DNA of 64,000 bases from Caryophanales bacterium (GCA_012840465.1 DULJ01000067.1:62001-126000), one strand, 5' to 3'; positions 27,699-36,565 are shown, counted from the stretch's first letter. The notes: generated by a model not told the origin, from the sequence alone. Translations and numbers: made by a program.

Positions 27699-28130
27699 TT
27701 ATTTTTTATTGTAATACATAATTCTGCCGTTGAATAGATGGACCTCTCCACTTAATTTACGACCTAAAAATTTTATAAATTCAACTGCTTTATTTTTATC
27801 GCCAAAATTAGCCGATTCAGGAAGGGCGACTTGAATGAAGTTTTGCTTTCTAGTTGAACCGTCTTCTTCTTCAATCTCTTCGGAACCTACCCCTAAAAGG
27901 ATAAAATTATATCGATCAGAAGTGCCTTTCAAATAAAACCATTCATGATTAGAATCTTCACGCTCTTTAATTTCATATGGGAAAGCGGAATTTTTATAAT
28001 CCCAATCAAGTTGTTCACCAGTTTTACTTGTAATTTCCTGATAATAATTTAAAAAGTCTTTAAGATCGTCTATAGTTACTTCTTGCTTATTTGATGTAGG
28101 TACAAGTTTTATGTATGCTGTTCTCGACAT
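27699..28130 (-). CDS. DUF1885 family protein
   Basis: This 143-residue protein begins MSRTAYIKLVPTSNKQEVT and has the conserved aromatic core EWFYLKGTSDRYNFILLGVG and C-terminal FLGRKLSGEVHLFNGR. It fits DUF1885, a small family restricted to Bacillus relatives and of unknown function. The site AGAGGGGG precedes the ATG. Confidence 0.8.
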   Translation of the reverse strand: MSRTAYIKLVPTSNKQEVTIDDLKDFLNYYQEITSKTGEQLDWDYKNSAFPYEIKEREDSNHEWFYLKGTSDRYNFILLGVGSEEIEEEDGSTRKQNFIQVALPESANFGDKNKAVEFIKFLGRKLSGEVHLFNGRIMYYNKK

Positions 28131-28294
28131 ATAAAATCCCCCTCTAAACCGAATACTATAACCCGTCTAATATCATAGCATTTTTTAAAGTCTAATTACA
28201 ACTAGGAAAAGGATTCAGAAAATGAGAATTGTTGATTCATGTAATATTGTGTCGAAATTATAATGAAGTTAAATGTGTTATACTAAAAATGGTC

Positions 28295-28323
28295 TTGACA
28301 CTAATAGTATGACATATTATCAT
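28295..28323 (+). promoter_or_regulatory. Promoter of the SR1-type RNA with a CcpN-like operator
   Basis: TTGACA (28295-28300) and TATCAT (28318-28323) are exactly 17 nt apart. The spacer contains TATGACATATT (28308-28318), which fits the CcpN consensus TRTGHYATAYW; the opposite strand (TATGTCATACT) fits too. CcpN is the repressor of sr1, gapB and pckA under glycolytic conditions in B. subtilis. Confidence 0.75.
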
Positions 28324-28329
28324 GGAAAT

Positions 28330-28585
28330 ATGATAACACAAATCAAATTAGCCTTGGCTAATTTGCACCCAATTAAAAAGGGGATGAAATCATGGGTACA
28401 ATCGTATGTCAGCAATGTGAAGGCACAATTGACCACTTCGAAGATGAAAAAGTGACAACCCTTTATGCTAAATGCTGTGATTCTTGCGAGCATGAAAAAG
28501 TAGAAAAATAATGACCACATTATTAAATTAATATGATTAAAATAAGAAAGAGTGTAGCATATTTATTTGGCTACACTCTATTTTT
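28330..28585 (+). ncRNA. SR1-type dual-function regulatory RNA
   Basis: The inferred transcript runs from the promoter at 28295-28323 to the terminator at 28549-28585, about 255 nt. It carries a hairpin (28344-28365, ten complementary bases per side) just before the ribosome site of sr1P, and encodes the SR1P peptide. In B. subtilis SR1 pairs with ahrC mRNA and also encodes SR1P; it lies beside speA, as here. The base-pairing region could not be tested. Confidence 0.7.
28392..28511 (+). CDS. sr1P: SR1P family peptide (GapA-binding)
   Basis: This 39-residue peptide begins MGTIVCQQCEGTIDHFEDEK and continues VTTLYAKCCDSC, matching SR1P almost throughout its first 30 residues. It has two cysteine pairs (CQQC and CCDSC) suitable for metal binding. 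In B. subtilis SR1P binds the glyceraldehyde-3-phosphate dehydrogenase GapA and promotes its interaction with RNase J1; rnjA is elsewhere in this window. The start follows AAAAGGGGATG. It is too short for usual gene finders. Confidence 0.9.
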   Translation: MGTIVCQQCEGTIDHFEDEKVTTLYAKCCDSCEHEKVEK

Positions 28586-28588
28586 ATT
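28549..28588. terminator. Bidirectional terminator between the SR1-type RNA and speA
   Basis: A perfect 10-bp stem AGAGTGTAGC/GCTACACTCT is followed by ATTTTTATTTG. It overlaps the end of speA. Confidence 0.88.
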
Positions 28589-30056
28589 TGATTGCTCGGT
28601 ATTCTTTAATTACACGGATTGTTTTTAATTCAGGGTCTTCAGGGCCTTGAACCGGCAAGCCTACTTCAAGATTTTCCTTAATATAATCCACGTTTTCCTG
28701 TGAAATAATTTCGCCTGGAATTAATATTGGAATTCCCGGAGGATAAACCATAACAAACTCAGCGATAATTCTTCCGACTGATTCTTCAATCGAAATAACC
28801 TCAACCTCGGAATAAAAGGCATCCCTAGGCGATAATGCTAAAAGTGGGATATTTGGAACATGGACCTCAAGCGCTTTCTGGGATGTTGTTGCTTCAGTAC
28901 GACTTAATGAAAGTTCACGAAGTGCTTCGACTAAAATATGGATCTCTTCTTCTGTATCGCCGGGTGTGACAATACACAAGATGTTATATAGGTCAGATAA
29001 CTCCACCTCGATCGTATAATGTTCACGGAGCCAAACTTCTACCTCATATCCTGTAAGACCAAGATCTTTCACGGAAATGATTAACTTCGTAGGGTCATAA
29101 TCATAAGTTGCTTTTGTACCCAGTATTTCTTCGCCAACACAATATAGATTCGGGATTTCATTAATTCTTTTCCGAGCCAATCCAGCAAGGTCGATTACTC
29201 TGTCAGTCAGTTCTTTTCCTTTCGTCGCCAATTGGCGACGGGCACAGTCTAATGATGCTAATAATAAGTAGGATGTAGATGTAGTTGTAAGCATACTTAT
29301 AATGGCTTGTACATGCTTTGCTGACACTAACCCTTCTTTTATATTTAAGATTGAACTTTGTGTCATTGATCCGCCCAATTTGTGAACACTTGTGGCAGCC
29401 ATATCTGCCCCAGCCTGCATGGCAGACATCGGAAGGTCATCGTGGAAATGGATGTGGACACCATGTGCTTCATCTACTAATACCGGAATGTCGGAGGCAT
29501 GTGCAATTTCAACTATTTCTTTTAAATTTGCCGCAATACCGAAGTAGGTTGGATTTATGACAAGTAGACCTTTGGCATCGGGATGTGCCTTTAATGCTTT
29601 ACGAACGGCATCTGTTGTTATTCCATGGGATATACCAAGATTCTTATCTAGTGCAGGGTGGATAAAAATCGGTGTCGCACCAGAGAAAATAATCGCAGAC
29701 ATAATCGATTTATGGACATTTCTTGGCACGATAATCTTGTCTCCGGGTTTACAAACGGACATTACCATTGTCATAATGGCGCCACTTGTTCCTTGTACAG
29801 AGAAAAACGTGTGATCAGCCCCAAATGCTTCCGCCGCTAATTGTTGCGCTTGCTCAATAATCCCGTGTGGATGATGTAAGTCATCTAATGGACCAATATT
29901 AATCAAATCAATTGATAAAGCATTTTTACCAATGAAATCTCTAAATTCAGGATCAATTCCTGCTCCCTTTTTATGTCCAGGGATGTGAAATTGAATCGGA
30001 TTTTTTTTGGCATGTTCTAATAGCCCTGTAAAAAGGGGAGTTTCATTTTGATTCAA
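28584..30056 (-). CDS. speA: Arginine decarboxylase (Orn/Lys/Arg decarboxylase class I)
   Basis: The enzyme makes agmatine for polyamine synthesis. The PLP-binding Lys is in SVHKLGGSMTQ, the Asp that contacts the PLP ring nitrogen is in LVDEAHGVHIHF, and FHIPGHKKG is the family's N-terminal signature. The frame remains open far upstream, but TTG at 30056 preceded by GAGGTG gives MNQNETPLFTG and 490 residues, the length of B. subtilis SpeA. It is convergent with the SR1-type RNA. Confidence 0.93.
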   Translation of the reverse strand: MNQNETPLFTGLLEHAKKNPIQFHIPGHKKGAGIDPEFRDFIGKNALSIDLINIGPLDDLHHPHGIIEQAQQLAAEAFGADHTFFSVQGTSGAIMTMVMSVCKPGDKIIVPRNVHKSIMSAIIFSGATPIFIHPALDKNLGISHGITTDAVRKALKAHPDAKGLLVINPTYFGIAANLKEIVEIAHASDIPVLVDEAHGVHIHFHDDLPMSAMQAGADMAATSVHKLGGSMTQSSILNIKEGLVSAKHVQAIISMLTTTSTSYLLLASLDCARRQLATKGKELTDRVIDLAGLARKRINEIPNLYCVGEEILGTKATYDYDPTKLIISVKDLGLTGYEVEVWLREHYTIEVELSDLYNILCIVTPGDTEEEIHILVEALRELSLSRTEATTSQKALEVHVPNIPLLALSPRDAFYSEVEVISIEESVGRIIAEFVMVYPPGIPILIPGEIISQENVDYIKENLEVGLPVQGPEDPELKTIRVIKEYRAIK

Positions 30057-30222
30057 TTTAGACACCTCAATACAATTAACTTTAAACAAACATTTAAATT
30101 TTAACAGAAGCATAAAAAATTTCAAGAAAATTTCTCTTCTTTCTTTTATCTTTTCCCCAAAAACGTTTAAAATGAATAGATAACAAAGAATTTGATCGAA
30201 GAACAAAGGGGGAGGGTTATTT

Positions 30223-31182
30223 ATGAAATGGGAAACAAGAATTACAAAGTTGCTAGGCATTCAATACCCGATTATACAAGGAGGGTTAGCGTATTTAGCG
30301 TATTCTGATTTAGCCGCAGCTGTTTCGAATGCTGGTGGTCTTGGACAAATTACTGCTATGTCGTTACAAACCCCGGAGGAACTTAGGGAAGAAATACATA
30401 AAGTAAGGCAGAAAACAGATCAACCATTTGGGGTGAATTATGCAATCGGCCAGCACGGCAGAAAATACGATCATATGCTTCAAGTAGCCATAGATGAGAA
30501 AGTCCCTGCTATTACGATGACAGGTGGGAATCCCGCTCCTATTTTCGACATGCTAAAGGGAAGCCCCGATATTAAAAAATTGGTATTAGTCGCGGCAAGA
30601 CGCCAAGCTGAAAAGGCAGAAGAACTAGGGGCGGATGCTGTTATGGTAGTTGGTCAGGAAGGCGGAGGCCATCTTGGTAGAAGTGATACCGGTACATTCG
30701 TTTTAATTCCGCAAGTAGTTGATGCAGTGTCAATTCCAGTTATTGCCTCAGGTGGGATAGGTGATGGTCGGGGGCTGCTGGCAGCACTTGCTTTAGGGGC
30801 TGAAGGAATTGAAATGGGCACAAGATTTATTGCAACCGAGGAATGTGTCCATGCCCATGTGGATTATAAGAAACGCCTTGTAGAAGGAACGGAAAATGAT
30901 ACGGTAGTAATTAAACGCTCGATCGGTGCCCCTGCTAGAGCCATTGCCAATGATTTTACAAATAAAATTCTTGAACTTGAAAAAGAGTTTGGTGATTATG
31001 ACCATCTAAAAGATTTTATAAGTGGTAACGCGAATAAACGTTATATTTATGATGGGAATGACCACAAAGGCTTTGGTTGGGCCGGGCAAGTTATGGGCTT
31101 AATCAAGGATGTTCCGACAGTGGCGGAACTGTTTGCAAGAATGATAACAGAAGCTGAATCAATTAGAAGAAACTGGGCATAA
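30223..31182 (+). CDS. Nitronate monooxygenase / 2-nitropropane dioxygenase family flavoprotein
   Basis: This 319-residue FMN-binding TIM-barrel protein begins with TRITKLLGIQYPIIQGGL, the family opening. Flavin-phosphate contacts are in VVGQEGGGHLGR, IASGGIGDGRGLLAALALGA and GIEMGTRFIATEE. Members oxidise nitronates, and related enzymes act as enoyl reductases; the substrate here cannot be fixed. ATG 30223 follows AAGGGGGAGGG. Repeat C4 follows the stop. Confidence 0.87.
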   Translation: MKWETRITKLLGIQYPIIQGGLAYLAYSDLAAAVSNAGGLGQITAMSLQTPEELREEIHKVRQKTDQPFGVNYAIGQHGRKYDHMLQVAIDEKVPAITMTGGNPAPIFDMLKGSPDIKKLVLVAARRQAEKAEELGADAVMVVGQEGGGHLGRSDTGTFVLIPQVVDAVSIPVIASGGIGDGRGLLAALALGAEGIEMGTRFIATEECVHAHVDYKKRLVEGTENDTVVIKRSIGAPARAIANDFTNKILELEKEFGDYDHLKDFISGNANKRYIYDGNDHKGFGWAGQVMGLIKDVPTVAELFARMITEAESIRRNWA

Positions 31183-31188
31183 TTGATG

Positions 31189-31334
31189 GAAAAGCGGAAG
31201 CACCCGTTAAGCGACGTATAAACTGGAGCACGGCGACTGAGATAAAGGAAACACGATGAATGGAATGAGTCGATGTTGACTTATCGTAGGGAGGCGGGTG
31301 AAGTTTACTAGTCGCTGGGTGCTGGAGCTGGACA
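31189..31334 (+). repeat. Family C repeat, copy C4 (long form)
   Basis: It begins GAAAAGCGGAAGC 7 nt after the preceding gene and ends GGAGCTGGACA. About 85 nt of extra sequence, including ACTGAGATAAAGGAAACACG, separate the two outer arms. It is in the sense orientation of the preceding gene. Confidence 0.85.
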
Positions 31335-31366
31335 AAGTTAGATAAGAAAAAAGTGTGGTGTTTAAA

Positions 31367-31639
31367 TTGGAAAATTATAGTTATCCATTATCGTTGGATT
31401 GGAATAGGCAGGAAATCATTGATGTTATTTACTTTTTTCAATGTGTGGAAGAAGCCTATGACAAAGGGGTTAGCCGCGAAAAGCTTCTAGCTTCTTATCG
31501 CCGTTTTAAGGAAATAGTTCCGAGTATTGGGGAAGAGAAACAACTTTGCGGACAATTTGAGAAAGCATCAGGTTTTTCCTGCTACCATACAATAAAACAA
31601 GCAAAAGATACTGACCAAGGTCAAAAAATAAAAATGTAG
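31367..31639 (+). CDS. yktA: YktA family (UPF0223) protein
   Basis: This 90-residue helical protein shows [20 protein letters not shown] and [14 protein letters not shown], the core of UPF0223. The frame opens at GTG 31355, but relatives begin at MENYSYPL, so TTG 31367 is preferred. Function unknown. yktB follows, as in B. subtilis. Confidence 0.87.
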   Translation: MENYSYPLSLDWNRQEIIDVIYFFQCVEEAYDKGVSREKLLASYRRFKEIVPSIGEEKQLCGQFEKASGFSCYHTIKQAKDTDQGQKIKM

Positions 31640-31662
31640 AAACCAATGACGGAGTGAATAAA

Positions 31663-32283
31663 TTGAATTTTACAGGATTTACACAAAAAGACTTTGAAAT
31701 TTTTTCTGTCCAAGGATTAGAAGCACGAATGGAATTAATTCGTGGGAAGATACAACCGAAATTCCAGGAAATTGGTCAAGTCCTTACAGACGAACTTTCC
31801 ATGAAGCTAGGCAACGAAATGTACCTACATATCGCTAAACATGCAAGACGTACTGTTAATCCACCAAAGGATACTTGGTTGGCGATTGCCAATAATAAGC
31901 GCGGTTATAAAAAACACCCGCATTTTCAAGTAGGACTGTTTGATGACCATGTCTTTATTTGGCTTGCATTAATTTATGAGTTACCAAATAAAAAAGAAAT
32001 TGGCCAAGCTTTAATAAACAACATTAATTTAATTAAGGATATGCCTAAAGACTATGTCATTTCTTTAGATCATATGCAAAAAGGCTCGTTTTCCGTAACT
32101 GAATCTGCTTCATTGGAAAAAGGCTTAGTCCGTTTCCGCGATACTAAAAAAGGGGAGTTTCTAATTGGGAAGCATTTTGACATGAATGACCCTATTTTGA
32201 AAAATGGTGAACAATTTATACAGATTGTTAAGGATAGCTTTGAAACATTAATTCCTCTATATAAAGTAACTTTAGTTGGGTGA
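31663..32283 (+). CDS. yktB: YktB family (UPF0637/DUF1054) protein
   Basis: This 206-residue soluble protein matches YktB: FTQKDFEIFSVQGLEARM at the N terminus, AKHARRTVNPPKDTW and HPHFQVGLFDDHVFIWLALI in the middle. A GTG at 31654 is in frame but overlaps the site CGGAGTG; TTG at 31663 is at the proper distance. Function unknown. Confidence 0.9.
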   Translation: MNFTGFTQKDFEIFSVQGLEARMELIRGKIQPKFQEIGQVLTDELSMKLGNEMYLHIAKHARRTVNPPKDTWLAIANNKRGYKKHPHFQVGLFDDHVFIWLALIYELPNKKEIGQALINNINLIKDMPKDYVISLDHMQKGSFSVTESASLEKGLVRFRDTKKGEFLIGKHFDMNDPILKNGEQFIQIVKDSFETLIPLYKVTLVG

Positions 32284-32315
32284 AGACCGTTAATGGTTCT
32301 TCATCCCTTTTTTAT
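32281..32315 (+). terminator. Terminator after yktB
   Basis: TGAAGAcC/GgTCTTCA-type arms around a short loop are followed by CCCTTTTTT; the stem is short. Confidence 0.55.
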
Positions 32316-32316
32316 T

Positions 32317-32385
32317 GTCCAGCTTCAGCGCCCAGCGCATATGCCCAAGTTTTGTCGTGCGCTGAACGGGCGCTTGCGCTCTTCC
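32317..32385 (-). repeat. Family C repeat, copy C5 (divergent loop)
   Basis: The outer arms are conserved but the middle reads GCGCATATGCCC in place of the usual GACTCGTAAAC. On the minus strand it directly follows the stop of the small gene at 32385-32603. Confidence 0.8.
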
Positions 32386-32603
32386 TATTTTGCAACAATT
32401 ACGCTTCCTTCACACCATCTGTCCCCCAATGTGTAATCAACTAAATATAGACCACTTATATCATACGCTATTTTTTCATTGCGGTTTTGAAGAACAGTTC
32501 CGTCAGGAAGTTTTGAACCATATTCGACACCAACAATGGGAGTAGTGTCAGTTACATATAAAGTGGTTCTAGTTGCGTTTCTAAGCGGAAAAATCAACTT
32601 CAT
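32385..32603 (-). CDS. Small hypothetical protein (72 residues)
   Basis: AAGGAGC lies 6 nt before the ATG, so the gene is probably real. The product has no signal peptide or membrane segment; its sequence (YVTDTTPIVGVEYGSKLPDG, then DISGLYLVDYTLGDRWCEG) suggests a small beta-rich domain. I do not recognise the family. It sits between yktB and ykzI on the opposite strand, and its stop codon abuts repeat C5. Confidence 0.6.
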   Translation of the reverse strand: MKLIFPLRNATRTTLYVTDTTPIVGVEYGSKLPDGTVLQNRNEKIAYDISGLYLVDYTLGDRWCEGSVIVAK

Positions 32604-32777
32604 TCGTTTGCTCCTTACATTTGGCTGATACTAAAACTATTTCCAAATCCGCCTGTTTTCAATCAATTTTGTTGCAAATCAATATCGATGTTCATAGTAT
32701 ATACAAAGAATAAAGGACTCAGAAAATTCAAGAGATTATAAATTGAGATCATTAACATGTAAAGGGGTGTTTGCACG

Positions 32778-32966
32778 GTGAAACAAGTTGTAAGAGTAAT
32801 AAAAAGAAATGAAGCGGAAAAAAGATTACCTGTGCTAAGACTCGAGATTGATTATGAACTAGCAACACTATATGATGCCATGGTTGTAAATGATGAAACA
32901 CAAATCAAAAAATCAAAATTAATCTTAGAGCAATTCAGACAGGAAATGCTTCGCTTAAAGGCATAA
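32778..32966 (+). CDS. ykzI: YkzI family protein
   Basis: This is a 62-residue basic helical protein (KQVVRVIKRNEAEKRLPVLR, then ILEQFRQEMLRL) resembling B. subtilis YkzI, found between yktB and yktC there too. It begins with GTG at 32778, with AAAGGGG 10 nt upstream. Function unknown. Confidence 0.78.
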   Translation: MKQVVRVIKRNEAEKRLPVLRLEIDYELATLYDAMVVNDETQIKKSKLILEQFRQEMLRLKA

Positions 32967-32975
32967 TAGAACTAG

Positions 32976-33003
32976 GGCGAACCTAAAAGTGGTTCGTCTC
33001 TTT
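32976..33003 (+). terminator. Terminator after ykzI
   Basis: Arms 32976-32983 and 32991-32998 pair (one G-T), followed by TCTTT. Confidence 0.65.
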
Positions 33004-33061
33004 ATGTGCGAATATGTGATAGATTATACTTATGGAAAACTTTGCATTATAATTATATTCA

Positions 33062-33117
33062 GAAAAGCGGAAGCGCCCGTTAAGCGAAGTTTACGAGTCG
33101 TTGGCGCTGAAGCTGGA
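33062..33117 (+). repeat. Family C repeat, copy C6 (short)
   Basis: GAAAAGCGGAAGCGCCCG is at the left and GGCGCTGAAGCTGGATA at the right. It lies 95 nt after ykzI and 31 nt before yktC, in the orientation of both. Confidence 0.85.
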
Positions 33118-33148
33118 TAAAAAAAGGTTTTATAAGGGGGCTATTGAT

Positions 33149-33949
33149 TTGCAGAACCGTGACTGGGACCATGTCTTCAATTTTGCAAAAGAATTAGTTT
33201 TAGATGCTGGAGAACAGATTCGCTCGTCTTTTAAGACAAAATTAACAATAGACTTTAAAGAAAATCCTTCAGATCTAGTAACGAATATGGATAAACAGAT
33301 TGAAAAATTTTTCATTCAAAAAATTAATGAAAAATATCCATCAGATCACATCCTTGGCGAAGAAGGATATGGGGAAGAGTTAACTTCTCTTGATGGGACC
33401 GTATGGTTCATTGATCCGATCGATGGGACTATGAACTTTGTACATATGCAGCGACATTTCGCAATTTCGGTAGGAATATATCATAACGGTGAAGGGATTA
33501 TTGGCATAATCTACGATGTTGTTGCCGATGATCTTTATTGTGCTGTAAAAGGAAGCGGTGCATTTGTTAACGGAGAAGCACTGGCACCTCTAAAGTCGAC
33601 TGAAATTGGAGAAGCAGTCCTTGGGATTAATGCGGTATGGGGCATTGAAAATAAACGGATAGATTCTTCTATTACTTCTTCGCTTATTAGGGCTGTAAGA
33701 GGGACAAGATCATTTGGTTCAGCAACACTTGAGCTGGCTTATATTGCCTCAGGAAAAATGGATGGATACCTATCTATGCGGCTCGCACCTTGGGATTATG
33801 CTGCAGGGAAAATATTAATTGAAGAACTTGGCGGAAAAGTTTCCTCGGTAAATGGTGAGCCTTTACAGTTGCTAGATAAACAAACACCAGTGTTTGCAGC
33901 TAAACCTGGTTTACATGAATACATTTTAGAAAATTATATAAAGAAATGA
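33149..33949 (+). CDS. yktC: Inositol monophosphatase family protein YktC/SuhB
   Basis: This 266-residue metal-dependent phosphatase has the family metal sites: GEEGYGEE, FIDPIDGTMNFVH (the WIDPIDGT-type motif) and the C-terminal APWDYAAGKILIEELGG. Relatives dephosphorylate inositol phosphate, fructose bisphosphate or NADP; the substrate here is not known. An open frame starts at 33101 inside repeat C6, but AAGGGGG precedes TTG 33149 at the proper distance, giving an N terminus aligned with B. subtilis YktC. Confidence 0.9.
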   Translation: MQNRDWDHVFNFAKELVLDAGEQIRSSFKTKLTIDFKENPSDLVTNMDKQIEKFFIQKINEKYPSDHILGEEGYGEELTSLDGTVWFIDPIDGTMNFVHMQRHFAISVGIYHNGEGIIGIIYDVVADDLYCAVKGSGAFVNGEALAPLKSTEIGEAVLGINAVWGIENKRIDSSITSSLIRAVRGTRSFGSATLELAYIASGKMDGYLSMRLAPWDYAAGKILIEELGGKVSSVNGEPLQLLDKQTPVFAAKPGLHEYILENYIKK

Positions 33950-33950
33950 A

Positions 33951-33980
33951 AAAAGTGCTGTTTAGAGCGCTTTTCTCATT
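33951..33980. terminator. Bidirectional terminator between yktC and ylaF
   Basis: AAAAGTGCT pairs with AGCGCTTTT around a 6-nt loop; it overlaps the stop codon of ylaF. Confidence 0.75.
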
Positions 33981-34141
33981 TTTTTCTTTAGTGAAAAACC
34001 TAAGCCCGTTATTAACACTGTGGCTGTAATAGAAAGGATGATGCCAAGTATACTGCGTTCAGCAATAGCAACGCCAATAAGCATCATGGCAATGACGGTA
34101 GCGATAGCTAGTCCTAAAAATAAAAAGTTAATATTTTTCAT
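33962..34141 (-). CDS. ylaF: YlaF family (DUF5325) membrane protein
   Basis: This 59-residue protein has two membrane segments (FLFLGLAIATVIAMMLIG and SILGIILSITATVLITGLGF) and a basic C terminus (KKKMRKAL). AGGAG precedes the ATG at 34141. It matches B. subtilis YlaF in size, layout and position upstream of and divergent from typA. Function unknown. Confidence 0.8.
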   Translation of the reverse strand: MKNINFLFLGLAIATVIAMMLIGVAIAERSILGIILSITATVLITGLGFSLKKKMRKAL

Positions 34142-34275
34142 TTTTTGTCAACTCCTAAATAAACTTTTTTACATTTAATGATAATTGATGTTATAATCTT
34201 TAAGTTGTGATAAAAATAACAAATACAAGCTAAACTATAACACAAATAGTAAAGAATATATAGGAGATGACAAGT

Positions 34276-36114
34276 TTGAATTTAAGACAGGATATAAGAA
34301 ACATCGCGATCATTGCACACGTTGACCATGGGAAGACAACACTGGTAGATAAACTATTGCAGCAATCAGGAACATTTCGTTCTAATGAACATGTTGATGA
34401 AAGAGCGATGGATTCTGGTGATATTGAAAGAGAACGTGGGATTACCATTTTAGCGAAAAATACAGCGATTAATTACAAAGGTACCCGAATTAATATTATG
34501 GACACACCAGGTCATGCTGACTTTGGTGGGGAAGTTGAACGTATCATGAAAATGGTTGATGGCGTATTGCTTGTTGTTGATGCTTATGAAGGTTGTATGC
34601 CGCAAACTCGATTTGTTCTGAAAAAAGCATTGGAACAAAAATTAACACCGATTGTCGTCGTTAATAAAATTGACCGCGACTTTGCAAGGCCTGAAGAGGT
34701 TGTAGATGAAGTTTTGGACTTATTTATCGAGTTGGGTGCAGATGAGGAGCAATTAGAGTTCCCTGTCATTTATGCTTCAGGAATCAATGGTACTGCAAGT
34801 TTGAATCACCATACACAGGACAAGGATATGACATGTCTATTTGAAGCTGTAATAGAGCATATCCCGGCTCCGATTGATAACCGTGAAGAGCCGCTTCAAT
34901 TTCAGGTAGCACTATTAGATTACAACGATTATGTTGGCCGTATCGGAATTGGACGTGTTTTCCGTGGAACGATGAAGGTTGGGCAACAAGTAGCACTTAT
35001 GAAACTTGATGGTTCAGTAAAGCAGTACCGTGTTACTAAGATATTTGGATTTATTGGTTTGAAAAGGATTGAAATTCAAGAAGCATATCCTGGGGATCTT
35101 GTGGCAGTTTCAGGAATGGAAGAAATTAATGTTGGTGAGACAGTATGTCCTGTGGAGCGCCAAGAGGCTTTACCTGTGTTAAGAATTGATGAACCAACAC
35201 TACAAATGACATTCTTAGTAAACAACAGCCCATTTGCCGGACGTGAGGGAAAATGGATTACGAGCAGGAAACTTGAGGAACGCCTTCGTCAGCAATTACA
35301 GACAGATGTAAGCTTACGTGTTGACAACACCGAATCACCAGATGCTTGGATTGTTTCAGGTCGTGGTGAGCTTCATTTATCAATTTTAATTGAAAGCATG
35401 CGCCGTGAGGGTTATGAATTGCAAGTTTCAAAACCTGAGGTTATTATTCGTGAAATCGATGGTGTGAAATGTGAACCTGTAGAACGCGTCCAAATTGATG
35501 TTCCGGAAGAACACACTGGTGCTATCATTGAATCATTAGGTTCTAGAAAAGGTGAAATGTTAGACATGGTTAATAGTGGAAACGGCCAAGTGCGCTTGGA
35601 ATTTTTAATTCCATCACGCGGTTTAATCGGTTATACTACTGATTTTATGACATTAACCCGTGGATTTGGAATTATTAACCACTCGTTTGATAGCTATAAA
35701 CCGATTATTCACGGACAAGTTGGTGGTCGTCGTCAGGGTGTACTTGTTTCAATTGAAGCAGGAAAGGCAACTGCGTACAGTATTCAGGCATTAGAAGATC
35801 GTGGTGTTATTTTTATCGAGCCGGGAACAGAAGTATACGAAGGCATGATTATTGGGGAACATACCCGCGAAAACGATTTGTCTGTTAATATTGTTAAGGT
35901 CAAGCACGCTACCAATGTTCGTTCTGCAACTAAAGATACAACTGTAACTATTAAAAAAGCCAAAACAATGTCATTAGAACAATCCTTGGAATATTTAAAT
36001 GATGATGAGTATTGTGAGGTAACACCACAATCCATCAGACTTCGTAAGAAATTATTAAACACAAGCGAACGTGAAAAGTCAGCTAAGAAAAATAAATATG
36101 CAGTAGTCGAATAA
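34276..36114 (+). CDS. typA: Ribosome-associated GTPase TypA/BipA
   Basis: This translational GTPase acts in 50S assembly and stress growth. GTPase motifs are IAHVDHGKTT (G1), RGITI (G2), DTPGHADFGGE (G3) and VVNKIDR (G4); domains like those of EF-G follow, then the BipA-specific C-terminal domain (IPSRGLIGYTTDFMT). An ATG at 34267 overlaps the site AGGAG; TTG 34276 is at the proper distance and gives 612 residues, the B. subtilis length. Repeat C7 follows. Confidence 0.94.
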   Translation: MNLRQDIRNIAIIAHVDHGKTTLVDKLLQQSGTFRSNEHVDERAMDSGDIERERGITILAKNTAINYKGTRINIMDTPGHADFGGEVERIMKMVDGVLLVVDAYEGCMPQTRFVLKKALEQKLTPIVVVNKIDRDFARPEEVVDEVLDLFIELGADEEQLEFPVIYASGINGTASLNHHTQDKDMTCLFEAVIEHIPAPIDNREEPLQFQVALLDYNDYVGRIGIGRVFRGTMKVGQQVALMKLDGSVKQYRVTKIFGFIGLKRIEIQEAYPGDLVAVSGMEEINVGETVCPVERQEALPVLRIDEPTLQMTFLVNNSPFAGREGKWITSRKLEERLRQQLQTDVSLRVDNTESPDAWIVSGRGELHLSILIESMRREGYELQVSKPEVIIREIDGVKCEPVERVQIDVPEEHTGAIIESLGSRKGEMLDMVNSGNGQVRLEFLIPSRGLIGYTTDFMTLTRGFGIINHSFDSYKPIIHGQVGGRRQGVLVSIEAGKATAYSIQALEDRGVIFIEPGTEVYEGMIIGEHTRENDLSVNIVKVKHATNVRSATKDTTVTIKKAKTMSLEQSLEYLNDDEYCEVTPQSIRLRKKLLNTSEREKSAKKNKYAVVE

Positions 36115-36118
36115 AAAC

Positions 36119-36177
36119 GAAAAGCGGCAGCACCTGTTTAGCGAAGTTTACGAGTCGCTGGGTGCTGCCGCTAGACA
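36119..36177 (+). repeat. Family C repeat, copy C7 (perfect outer stem)
   Basis: AGCGGCAGCACC and GGTGCTGCCGCT form a perfect 12-bp stem; other copies have AGCGGAAGC at the left and a matching change at the right. It lies 4 nt after the typA stop, in sense orientation. Confidence 0.88.
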
Positions 36178-36217
36178 ATAGAAAAATTAGTATTACCAGG
36201 TGAGAGGAGTGGCTTAA

Positions 36218-36553
36218 ATGGAGGAAGTAACGAAGATTGACCCTTCGATGCTATCAGCCTTTGCCGAACTTGTAGGGGTACACAATAATATCGAGAGAGG
36301 AATGCTTCTTCTATATATCAGCATTGTAATATTAACGATTATTGTCTTTAATCTTGGTTTTGCCCGAAAGCTTTCAATCGTTAAAACAATCATCGTTTAT
36401 ATTTTATTATTTATTGGCTGTTCACCACTCACTTTATTAGCTGTTCGCTTACCGATAGCGGAAGGTTTAGTAATCACTGCGATAGTACTTGGCATCTATA
36501 GATTCCGTATGTATCAACAACGGAAAGAACGACAAAATGAAAAAACAGACTAA
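36218..36553 (+). CDS. ylaH: YlaH family membrane protein
   Basis: This 111-residue protein has a short cytoplasmic or external N terminus, three hydrophobic segments (GMLLLYISIVILTIIVFNLG, VKTIIVYILLFIGCSPLTLL, IAEGLVITAIVLGIY) and a basic C-terminal tail. It matches YlaH, located after typA in B. subtilis. GAGAGGAG precedes the ATG. Function unknown. Confidence 0.85.
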   Translation: MEEVTKIDPSMLSAFAELVGVHNNIERGMLLLYISIVILTIIVFNLGFARKLSIVKTIIVYILLFIGCSPLTLLAVRLPIAEGLVITAIVLGIYRFRMYQQRKERQNEKTD

Positions 36554-36565
36554 GGGGTATTTGCT

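Noticed and set aside
28273..28455. 60-codon plus-strand frame overlapping the SR1 RNA
   Set aside because: It runs in another phase through the well-supported SR1P gene and its promoter and has no ribosome site.
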